Of a DNA stretch of 64,000 nucleotides, positions 54,648-63,600 are shown piece by piece. Origin of the DNA: Pseudomonas hormoni (lineage in GTDB: Bacteria > Pseudomonadota > Gammaproteobacteria > Pseudomonadales > Pseudomonadaceae); the NCBI RefSeq assembly GCF_018502625.1, contig NZ_CP075566.1:4450001-4514000 (forward strand). The letters run 5' to 3'. The notes under the pieces are model-generated. The model was not told the origin of the DNA, searched no databases, and saw only the letters and a program-made list of their open reading frames with translations. The position numbers and the translations under genes are program-made. Each line of letters begins with the position of its first letter. The first letter of the stretch is position 1.

Positions 54648-56069
54648 TTACGAAGCCGAGCGCACCGCACCTTGCGATACATTGGTCGGTTGCAACTTGA
54701 ACACGTAGAACAACAACGTCAGCAACACCAGGAACGCCGGGCCTACATACAGCGCCACGCGGGTGTCCGGGAAGTACGCCATCAAGCCGACCACCAGCAC
54801 CAGGAACGCCAGCGCCAGGTACGAGCTGACCGGGTACAGCCACATCTTGTATTTCAAGCCGGCACGTTCGCTGGCGCTCAGGCCTTTGCGGAACTTGAGC
54901 TGGGCCAGCAGGATCATCACCCAGGTCCAGATCGCGCCGAAGGTGGCAATCGCCGTCACCCAGACGAAGACTTTCTCAGGCACCAGGTAGTTGAGCAGCA
55001 CGCCCAGCAGCAAGGCGAAAATCGACAGCAGCAGCGCACGACGCGGCACGCCATTGTTCGAGGTCGTGGCGAAACCGGCCGGGGCCTGGCCGTTCTGCGC
55101 CAGGCTGTAGAGCATGCGCCCGGTGCTGAAAATGCCACCGTTGCAGGACGACAGCGCCGCGGTGATTACCACGAAGTTGATGATGCCAGCGGCAGTCTTG
55201 ATGCCCAGGCGCTCGAACGTCATCACGAACGGGCTACCTTGAGTGCCGATTTCGTTCCACGGATAGATCGACAGAATCACGAACAACGCGCCGACGTAGA
55301 ACAGCAGAATCCGCCAGAACACCGAGCCGATCGCATTGGGAATGGTCTTCTGCGGGTTCTTCGCTTCACCGGCGGTCAGGCCGATCATCTCGACGCCGAG
55401 GTAAGCGAACATCACCATTTGCAGGGACATCAACACACCTTGCACGCCGTTGGGCATGAAGCCGCCATGCGCCCAGAGATTGGAAATCCCCAGTGCCACG
55501 CCGTCATTACCGAAACCGAACGCGATCACTCCGACGCCGCCAACCACCATCGCGATGATGGTGACGATCTTGATCAGGGCGAACCAGAATTCGAATTCAC
55601 CGAAGGCTTTCACTGCGATCAGGTTGATCGAGCCCATGCTGACCAGCGCGGCCAGTGCCCAGATCCAGCGCGGCACCTCGGGGAACCAAACGCCCATGTA
55701 CACCGCCACCGCGGTGATTTCCGCGACGCAGGTCACCAGCCACAGGAACCAGTAATTCCAGCCGGTCAGGAAGCCTGCCAAGGGACCGAGATAATCCTGG
55801 GCGTAACGGCTGAAGGAGCCGGCGACCGGGTTGTGCACCGCCATCTCGCCGAGGGCTCGCATGATCACCAGGATCGCCAGACCGCCGATGATGTAGGACA
55901 GCATGATGGCCGGGCCGGCCATTTCGATGGCTTTGGCCGAACCGAGGAACAGGCCGACGCCGATACAGGCACCGAGCGCCATCAAGCGAATATGCCGTTC
56001 GCCGAGTTCGCGTTTAAGCGGGCCGCCTTGAGCGGTCTCGCCGTGGGGCAGGTGATTGCCGACTGGCAT
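54648..56069 (-). CDS. AAT-family amino acid permease (ProY/HutT-like)
   Basis: Inner-membrane proton-coupled importer of 473 residues, 12 helices. RHIRLMALGACIGVGLFLGSA near residue 26 is the hallmark helix-1 GxGxG region of the AAT family, and IIGGLAILVIMRALGEMAVHNPVAGSFSRYA is the second conserved block. LMSLQMVMFAYLGVEMIGLTAGEAKNPQKTIP is the helix-6/7 motif. This pattern is close to ProY/HutT (proline or histidine uptake), but the exact substrate is inference. It stands alone with its own terminator and a long upstream gap. Confidence 0.88.
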   Translation of the reverse strand: MPVGNHLPHGETAQGGPLKRELGERHIRLMALGACIGVGLFLGSAKAIEMAGPAIMLSYIIGGLAILVIMRALGEMAVHNPVAGSFSRYAQDYLGPLAGFLTGWNYWFLWLVTCVAEITAVAVYMGVWFPEVPRWIWALAALVSMGSINLIAVKAFGEFEFWFALIKIVTIIAMVVGGVGVIAFGFGNDGVALGISNLWAHGGFMPNGVQGVLMSLQMVMFAYLGVEMIGLTAGEAKNPQKTIPNAIGSVFWRILLFYVGALFVILSIYPWNEIGTQGSPFVMTFERLGIKTAAGIINFVVITAALSSCNGGIFSTGRMLYSLAQNGQAPAGFATTSNNGVPRRALLLSIFALLLGVLLNYLVPEKVFVWVTAIATFGAIWTWVMILLAQLKFRKGLSASERAGLKYKMWLYPVSSYLALAFLVLVVGLMAYFPDTRVALYVGPAFLVLLTLLFYVFKLQPTNVSQGAVRSAS

Positions 56070-56442
56070 AGGGGTACAACCTCGTCTTGTTATTGGATAT
56101 GACCACCGAGTGTCGAAGCGCTGGCTGATAAACCATTGCTTGCCTGGAACCGGGCCTGCTTCGTGGGCAGAACCGTCCTGTAGGACAAAACCTGCAAGAT
56201 CAGCGGGGCGTGCAGTATAAAAAGCCGGCTGCAGAGATTTTCACTCTATAAATCACAAAATTCAGGCGTACATCTCGATAAAAAGGCGATTTCAGGAGAT
56301 GGATTGTCTGGATTTTGTAGGATTTTTCGCCATTTAGAACGGCGCCGAGTATTGCACGGTATTGGTGCAGCGTCATGCCCCTGCCTAGGCGGCACTTACC
56401 CTCCGACCTCTCTAACTCAACCACTCCAGACCCACACCACCC
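56070..56442. other. Upstream region of the amino acid permease
   Basis: This is a 373-base stretch without a credible gene. The AT-rich part at 56215–56340 probably holds the permease promoter. ATTGCACGGTATTGGTGCA at about 56352 is a short dyad (TTGCAC…GTGCA) of unknown role. Confidence 0.4.
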
Positions 56443-56574
56443 TGTGGCGAGGGAGCTTGCTCCCGCTCGGCTGCGCAGCAGGCGCAAACCTGCAGACCGA
56501 ATCAATCAGACGAACCGCGGATACAGGGTTCAGGGCCGCTTCGCAGCCCAGCGGGAGCAAGCTCCCTCGCCACA
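56443..56574. repeat. REPIN upstream of the RAYT gene (TGTGGCGAGGG class)
   Basis: Left arm TGTGGCGAGGGAGCTTGCTC and inverted right arm ending CTCCCTCGCCACA. Its whole length, including the spacer with GACCGAATCAATCAGAC, is nearly identical to the REPIN downstream of the RAYT gene at 57177–57309. Confidence 0.93.
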
Positions 56575-56696
56575 GGAATTGTGCTCATGACTGGATCAGT
56601 CAGGACTTTCAGAAAATTCACTCAGAGTTTGAAGCGGCGTGTAGGTCGCGGCGTACCTAGCGTTAATGGAAATCACTATTTCCAGGAAGCAAAGGA

Positions 56697-57155
56697 ATGC
56701 AGCCACGACCAAACTCACACTTGCTCCGTCAGGGACGCTTTTCAGAGCGAGGCCGGGCCTATCTCATAACGGCGGTTGTGCATCAGCGCCACCAGGTCTT
56801 CACCGATTGGCAATTGGGTCGTTTGTTGGTCGCTGAACTGAGGCGAGCCCATGAACAAGAATGGGTCAACTCGATTGCCTGGGTAGTCATGCCGGACCAC
56901 TTCCATTGGCTGGTGCAACTTGAGCAATGCGACTTGGCGCAGCTCATGCAATCGATCAAATCTCGTAGCACACTCACTATCAACCAAGCGCTGCGCCGCG
57001 AAGGTGCTTTCTGGCAAACCGGCTACCACGACCGGGCAATCCGTGATGGCGAAGAGCTCCTGCCATTTGCTCGCTACATCGTTGCCAACCCATTGCGCGC
57101 GGGACTGGTAGACAAAATCGGCGATTACCCCCTCTGGGATGCTTGTTGGCTCTAA
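56697..57155 (+). CDS. REP-associated tyrosine transposase (RAYT)
   Basis: A 152-residue Y1 HUH single-strand transposase. The metal-binding HUH is HFH in VVMPDHFHWLVQLE near residue 66. The catalytic Tyr is expected in ARYIVANPLRAGLV near residue 124. The FSERGRAYLITAVVHQRHQVF start and the GYHDRAIRDGEEL block are typical of RAYTs (TnpA_REP family). It is intact and of usual length. RAYTs act on REP sequences. Here the gene lies between two REPINs of the most frequent class in this window, 122 bases before and 21 bases after it. It is domesticated in most hosts, with one copy per REP class. Confidence 0.93.
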   Translation: MQPRPNSHLLRQGRFSERGRAYLITAVVHQRHQVFTDWQLGRLLVAELRRAHEQEWVNSIAWVVMPDHFHWLVQLEQCDLAQLMQSIKSRSTLTINQALRREGAFWQTGYHDRAIRDGEELLPFARYIVANPLRAGLVDKIGDYPLWDACWL

Positions 57156-57176
57156 TCAACAGACTCCAAACTTCCC

Positions 57177-57309
57177 TGTGGCGAGGGAGCTTGCTCCCGC
57201 TCGGCTGCGAAGCAGTCGCAAAACCTGTAGACCGAATCAATCAGACAAACCGCAGGTACAGGGTCCGGGTCTGCTTCGCAGCCCAGCGGGAGCAAGCTCC
57301 TTCGCCACA
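57177..57309. repeat. REPIN downstream of the RAYT gene (TGTGGCGAGGG class)
   Basis: Left arm TGTGGCGAGGGAGCTTGCTC, right arm ending CTCCTTCGCCACA (one change). Its spacer, with GACCGAATCAATCAGAC, matches that of the REPIN at 56443–56574, so the two flanks look like copies of one REPIN. Confidence 0.93.
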
Positions 57310-57392
57310 ATACTGACATTCGGTTCTCCACAATTTTTTCACCATCGCCAACCACCGACTAAGCTTCAAACAAGTCCGATCAATCTGCGTGA

Positions 57393-60300
57393 ATGGATCA
57401 GTCGACTATGGGTGCTTTGTGGCAAACCGATTCGAGCAAAACTGTGGTTCCGACTGAACGTGTGGATGAAGCGCCTTTACCTGAAAAACCTCGCCGTAGT
57501 CGCACGAAACACGGCTGGGGTGCCTTCTGGTTGTTGCTGTTGATTATCGCGATTGTCGTGGGTCTGGCTGCCGCCAAGGAAATGCGTACCTCGAAGCTTC
57601 AATCCCGGGAAATCAGCAAATTTGCCGCGACCCTGAAATATGATTTACAACCCGGCCCCAGCGACGCCATTCGCTACCCCGGCGCCGGGCCGTTCGATTT
57701 GCGTCTGGGCTACAGTTCGCTGGGTGAGTTCCTGCCGAGGTTGCTCAAGCGTGATTACGTCATCTCGGCCCAGACCCGATTTTCCAAGGCGCTGATGGAC
57801 TACAGCGACAACGGTCTTTTCGTGCCCTATCCGGAGAAAATCCAGGCCGGTTTGCTGATCACCGATTGCCGGGCGGCACCGTTGTATCAGTACAAATATC
57901 CACAACAACTCTATTCAAGCTTTGATGTGATCCCGCCCGTGGTGGTCAACAGTTTGCTGTTCATCGAAAACCGCTTCCTGCTCGACCCTCGTCAACCCCG
58001 GGCCAACCCTGCCGTGGATTGGCCACGGTTCGGCATGGCCGCGTGGTCGCAGGTTGCCAAGTGGCTGCACATGCCCGGCCAGTCGGCGGGCGGCAGTACC
58101 CTGGCGACGCAACTCGAAAAGTACCGTCACTCACCGGATGGCTTGACCGTGTCGGGCGGGGAAAAAATCCGCCAGATGATTTCTGCCACCGTGCGCGCCT
58201 ATCAGGGCGGGCCGGACACCCTGGAAGCCCGGCAGAACGTGGTGCGCGACTACCTCAACAGCGTGCCCCTGTCGGCGGTCCCTGGCCACGGTGAAGTGCA
58301 CGGCATGGCCGAAGGTTTGCGCGTCTGGTACGGCGCCGATTTCAACAAGGCCAACGAGACGCTGGCCAGCACCGCCACGGACCCGCAAAGCCTGGCCGCC
58401 AAAGGCCTGGCCCTGCGTGAAATACTCTCGTTGATGATCGCTCAGCGCCGTCCTTCCCACTACCTGACCAAGGGCCGTGATGAATTGGCTGATCTCACCG
58501 ACAGCCACATTCGCCTGCTGGCACAGAACAACGTGATTGATGCGCCGTTTGCGGCGGCCGCACTGGCCAGCAAAGTGACCTACCGTGACTGGCAGACCCA
58601 GCCGACCATTCAACCGATCGAAACCAACAAAGGCATCAGCGTGGCGCGCAGTCGCCTGGGTGGCTTGCTCAATCGGCCGCTGTACGACCTCGACCGCCTC
58701 GATCTGTCGGCCACCACCACCCTGCAAGGCGACCTGCAAACCCAGGCCACCGAATACCTCAAGCATTTGGCCGACCCGGCGTTTGCCGCGCAAATCGGCC
58801 TGATGGGCGAACGCCTGCTCACGCCCACCAGCACCACGCAAGTGCGCTACAGCTTCACGCTGTTCGAACTGACCCCGGACGGCTCGCGGGTGCGGGTGCA
58901 GACCGACAGCACCGACCAGCCGTTCGACATCAACGAAGGCAGCAAGCTGGAATTGGGCTCCACCGCGAAAATGCGCGTGCTGACGACTTATCTGCAAATC
59001 ATCGCCGAGCTGCACGACAAGTACGCCGACATGACCGTACCGGAATTGAAGAAAGTCGATGTCCCGGATCAGGATCGCCTGAGCCGCTGGGCCGTCGATT
59101 ACCTGATCGAGAACAAGGACCGCAACCTGCCGGCCATGCTCGGCGCCGCGCTGGACCGCAAATATTCCGCCAGCCCCGGCGAAGCCTTTTTCACCGGCGG
59201 CGGGCTGCACACCTTCGTCAACTTCCGCAAGGAAGACAACGGCCGCATACCGACCCTGCGCGATGCCCTGCGCGAGTCGATCAACCTGCCGTTCATTCGG
59301 CTGATGCGTGATCTGGTGCGCTATACCACCTACTCCGGCCCCAACAACAGCGCTGCACTGCTCGGGGACGACCGCGATCCCCGGCGCCAGGAATACCTGG
59401 CCGAGTTCGCCGACCGCGAGGGCACTTCGTTCCTGCTCAAGTTCTGGAAAAAGTACAAGAACAAGGACACCCAGGCACGCCTCGAAACGTTCCTCGACAG
59501 CATGCGCCCGACGCCGATTCGCATCGCCGCCGTGCATCGTTATCTGCTGCCGCAGGCCAGCCAGGAAAGCTTCAACGCCTTTGTGCGCGCGCACCTCACA
59601 GGCGTCAAACTCACCGAAAAACTCACGGATGAACGCCTCCAGCGGCTCTACGAAAATTACGCCCCCGGCATCTACGACTTGCCGGATCAGGGCTTCATCG
59701 CCAAGGTGCACCCGCTGGACTTGTGGCTGATGGGTTACCTGCTGAACAACCCGGATGCCAAGTGGAGCCAGATCGTCAAAGCCAGTCAGTTCGAGCGTCA
59801 GGAAGTCTACAGCTGGCTGTTCAAGAGTCGTCACAAGGGCGCCCGCGACAGCCGTATCCGCACCATGCTGGAGATCGAGGCATTTCTCGACATTCACGCG
59901 CGCTGGCAGAAAGTCGGCTACCCGTTCGATCACCTGGTGCCATCGCTGGCCACCGCCATCGGCAGTTCCGGCGACCGTCCGGCGGCGCTGGGCGAATTGA
60001 TCGGCACCATCCTCAACGATGGCGTGCGCATGCCGACATTGCGCATCGACACCCTGCACTTCGCGGCGAATACACCGTACGAAACCAAACTGATCAATGA
60101 TCCGGACGCCGGCAAACGGGTCATGCCATCAGAGGTGGCCGCGGCCATGCGCGAGGCCCTGTCGCAAGTGGTGGATGCCGGTACGGCGAAACGTGTGTCC
60201 GGCAGTTTCATCACGCCCGATGGCAAACCATTGGCCATGGGCGGCAAGACCGGGACCGGGGATAACCGCATCGAAGCCATCGGTTCCGGCGGACGGATTC

Positions 60301-60524
60301 TGAGCTCGAAGTCGATCAACCGCACGGCCACCTTTGTGTTTTATATCGGTGATACCCACTTCGGTACGTTGACCGCATTCGTGCCGGGGCGCACGGCCGA
60401 AGCGTTCAAGTTCACCTCGGCGCTACCGGTGCAAGTGCTCAAGGGCATGGCGCCGATTCTCACGCCGTACTTGCAGCCGGGTAGTCACACGATGTGTCTG
60501 CCGGTCCAGGTGGCAAAGCAGTGA
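57393..60524 (+). CDS. Large transglycosylase/transpeptidase-type peptidoglycan synthase
   Basis: A 1043-residue class-A-PBP-like protein. After a basic cytosolic N-terminus, one membrane helix (about 42–61, GAFWLLLLIIAIVVGLAAA) anchors it to the inner membrane. The GT51 domain shows the catalytic-Glu region FIENRFL near residue 193 and SAGGSTLATQLEKY near 232. The transpeptidase part has SxxK as STAK near 522 and KTG in GGKTGTGDN near 952. The spacing between these motifs (over 400 residues) is longer than in ordinary PBP1A/1B. A SxN motif was not located with certainty. It may be a specialised or lifestyle-dependent PBP. It is not in an operon with neighbours. Confidence 0.8.
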   Translation: MDQSTMGALWQTDSSKTVVPTERVDEAPLPEKPRRSRTKHGWGAFWLLLLIIAIVVGLAAAKEMRTSKLQSREISKFAATLKYDLQPGPSDAIRYPGAGPFDLRLGYSSLGEFLPRLLKRDYVISAQTRFSKALMDYSDNGLFVPYPEKIQAGLLITDCRAAPLYQYKYPQQLYSSFDVIPPVVVNSLLFIENRFLLDPRQPRANPAVDWPRFGMAAWSQVAKWLHMPGQSAGGSTLATQLEKYRHSPDGLTVSGGEKIRQMISATVRAYQGGPDTLEARQNVVRDYLNSVPLSAVPGHGEVHGMAEGLRVWYGADFNKANETLASTATDPQSLAAKGLALREILSLMIAQRRPSHYLTKGRDELADLTDSHIRLLAQNNVIDAPFAAAALASKVTYRDWQTQPTIQPIETNKGISVARSRLGGLLNRPLYDLDRLDLSATTTLQGDLQTQATEYLKHLADPAFAAQIGLMGERLLTPTSTTQVRYSFTLFELTPDGSRVRVQTDSTDQPFDINEGSKLELGSTAKMRVLTTYLQIIAELHDKYADMTVPELKKVDVPDQDRLSRWAVDYLIENKDRNLPAMLGAALDRKYSASPGEAFFTGGGLHTFVNFRKEDNGRIPTLRDALRESINLPFIRLMRDLVRYTTYSGPNNSAALLGDDRDPRRQEYLAEFADREGTSFLLKFWKKYKNKDTQARLETFLDSMRPTPIRIAAVHRYLLPQASQESFNAFVRAHLTGVKLTEKLTDERLQRLYENYAPGIYDLPDQGFIAKVHPLDLWLMGYLLNNPDAKWSQIVKASQFERQEVYSWLFKSRHKGARDSRIRTMLEIEAFLDIHARWQKVGYPFDHLVPSLATAIGSSGDRPAALGELIGTILNDGVRMPTLRIDTLHFAANTPYETKLINDPDAGKRVMPSEVAAAMREALSQVVDAGTAKRVSGSFITPDGKPLAMGGKTGTGDNRIEAIGSGGRILSSKSINRTATFVFYIGDTHFGTLTAFVPGRTAEAFKFTSALPVQVLKGMAPILTPYLQPGSHTMCLPVQVAKQ

Positions 60525-60674
60525 GCCCCGTGGTGGTATTTAGTTATTTTTCAGATGCGCATATTCAATGCATCAGCGGCTAATCCGGCCAATTAACCCC
60601 TGATATTCAAACTTTTATTTCGGGCATCAACCGATAGGCTGGTCATTCTTAATCGAGACTCAAGGATGATCACG

Positions 60675-63600
60675 ATGCTCTACTCAGCCCTGCCTGCCGC
60701 CACCACTGTGGATAAAGGCAAACACTACGACCTCATCAAGACCCGTATCAGCGACTGTTTCCAGACGGCCTCCCCCGAAAGAGGCAAAGCCCTGGCCGGC
60801 GTCAAACTGAAAATCGAGCAATGGTATGCCGACGATACCTTGCTGAAAGCCGCCAACAAGGAAGCGTGGGCCGCACAAAACCAGGTGGATCGGCGCCTCA
60901 ACAACGTGCAGGACGTTTATTCATTTGCGGCCCCGCTGCTCCAGGCCAGGCTCAAGGAACGGTACGGGGTCGAAGACGACGTCAAGACCACTTACCTGCG
61001 CCTCTATCTCCCCAAAGAGCAATCCTGGTGGGTGATCAATACCTCAGGCGGCGTCACGACTCGAACCGTCTCGTTGCTCGACGCTGCGCTGCATAATTTC
61101 GCCGCCGGTGAAACCAGCGAAACAGAATCCGAGTTCATCAGCAAACCCGGCGAGCGCGGGCACTTCACGATCAAACCGATCAAACGCAAGATGACCATTC
61201 AACAGTTCCAGGCCCTGTGCCGGGAGCTGGATATCGGCGCGAAATACACCGCCCATGTAAAAAGCGTTTTGCTGCCCAGCGGCGTGTTGGCCAGAAAAGA
61301 GCTCCAGGACACGATCATCACCAGCCAGAAAACCGCGATCAAAGCCGCGGCACTCATGGCACGGATGAAAGGCGACATCAGCGAGAACGCTCACAGAGTC
61401 GTGACCGGCATGCTGGCAGGACAGCAGCGACTGACCCTGGAAGGCAAGGTCATGCAATGCTGCGATCTGGCGATGATGGACACGACCTTGACCGGCATCG
61501 TTGTCATGACGCCCGTCAGGGAGCAGAGCCGAGGCGTCGACCGGATCATTGCGTACGTTCCCCATGACCCGGAACATCCGCTGAAGGAATACCCGTCGGC
61601 GGGCGATTTCGTCCTCGAACTGACCCGCCAGTTGCGCGACAACAAGGTCAGCGCCTCATCGCAGATGAGCTATCGGCAATTCTTCAGTCAGTTTGTCGAC
61701 CAGCGTCAACGCGGGCATTTTTTCGCCGGGCTTGAACAACGCCTCAGCCGCGTGACCTGGCATCAGAAAGCGCCCCTCGATCAACGCCCCTCGTGGCGCG
61801 AGACCCCGGTGGACCGGCCCGAATTGCAGTTCAGCGCGATCCCTTTCACCCTGACACTCAGCGAGTCGCTGTATCAGCGCAAGCTCGACAAAATCCTCAA
61901 TGACGCCCGCGACCTCGCGGTGTCCACCGCCGATGCCGACAGCAAGGCGCGCCGGGCCTGGTGGGAAAACGTGCAGAAAATGTTGGCGGATATCTTCAAC
62001 GCCGCGCTGCTGGTCATCACCCCGTTCGTACCGGTCCTGGGTGAGGCCATGCTGGTGTACAGCGTTTATCAGCTCAGCAGCGAAGTCATCGAGGGCGTGG
62101 TCGATCTGGCTGAAGGCCTGGGCGTGGAGGCCGCCGAACACGTGATCGGCGTGGTAACCGACCTGATCCAGCTGGCGGCCGTCGGTGCCGGGTTCGCGAT
62201 CGCCAAGCCCTTTGCGATCAAACTGTCGCCCTTCGTCGAGAGGATGAAACCGGTACAACTGCCCGACGGAGAACCCCGGTTGTGGCATCCCGACCTCACG
62301 CCCTACGAACAGCAGAAAACAGACCTGCCCTCCCAGACAAAACCCGATGCAACGGGCTTGCACTCCCACGAAGGCAAGCAGATTTTGCGCGTGGAAAACA
62401 AACACTATGAAGTGCGCAAAGACACGAAAACCGGCCAGCATCACCTGCAACACCCCAAACGCAGCAATGCCTACCAGCCACAGCTGACGCTGAACGGCGC
62501 CGGCGCCTATGTGCTTGAAGGTGAGCAGCCGCGCACCTGGAATGACGCCACCCTGTTGCGCCGCATCGGGCCTTCGGCGACCGGCCTCAGCGACTCGCAG
62601 CTTGAAACAGCCCGCAGGATCAGCGGCACCGACCCCGCCGAACTGCGCGGGATGTATGTCAAAAACCAGCGTCCGCCGGTATTGCTGACCGATACGATCA
62701 AACGCCTGGGCATTGATCAGGACGTTCAGACATTCATCGAGCAGACGAACAGTGATGACGCCAGCCGCGAACAAGCGCCGACGTCGCTGGTCCACGAAAA
62801 ATTTCCCGACATCCCCGCGCAAGGCATCAGCAAACTCCTGGCGAAGGCCACCCGGGTTGAACGGGAAACCATGACCCACGAAAAACGCATCCCCTTGCGC
62901 CTGAAAACCATCGCCCGGGAACTGCAACTGGAAACACGCACCGCACGAGGCTATGAAGGTTTTTACCGGGACTCGCTGATCAGTGTCGACACCGAACGCC
63001 TGACCCTCAACGCCTTGCGTCTGTTCAGTGATTCACTGGGCGACCTGCGCATCGAGATCCGCGCTGACAGTGTCGATGGCGAGCTCAGGTGCATGGCCGG
63101 CCCGGCGGATGCCTCCGTTGTACGAATACTGGTCAAAGGAAAAAACAACACCTACGAGGTTCGCGACAGCTCGAATGCAAAACTGCATGAGGCGGCTGAT
63201 CTCTACCGGTCCATTCTGCAGGCCTTGCCTGAGCAGAAGCGTAGAGAACTGGGCTACCAGACTCGTGAAGGGGGGTTGTTCAAACAATGGGTCATGGTGA
63301 AGACCGAGCCGGTCACCGAACGCCGCACCCTGCTTGATGACCGTGGGCCGGCCCCTCCTCCCTCAACGGAAAACCTTCTGCTGGTACGCGGACCGGCACT
63401 GTCAAGGTGGGGCGTAACCCTGGAAGAGCGTGTGGCGGATCTGTATCCGCACTTCAGCGAAAACGAAATGCGCACCTTCATCGAGTCGCTCTACACCCGG
63501 GACGATGCCATTCAGATCCTCGACCGCCTGGAGAAGGACATCGATGACCTGCACGTACTGCTCAGGCAGTGGCAGTATCACCAGCTCGATGGCTGGTCCG

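Noticed and set aside
56351..56370. Possible sigma-54 promoter (TTGCACGGTATTGGTGCA)
   Set aside because: It lacks the GG at -24 and the correct ten-base spacing to GC; it is only a short dyad.
58131..60059. Long minus-strand open frame opposite the transglycosylase gene (642 codons)
   Set aside because: Antisense shadow of a protein with recognisable domains; composition is Gly/Val/Ala/Gln-rich without motifs.
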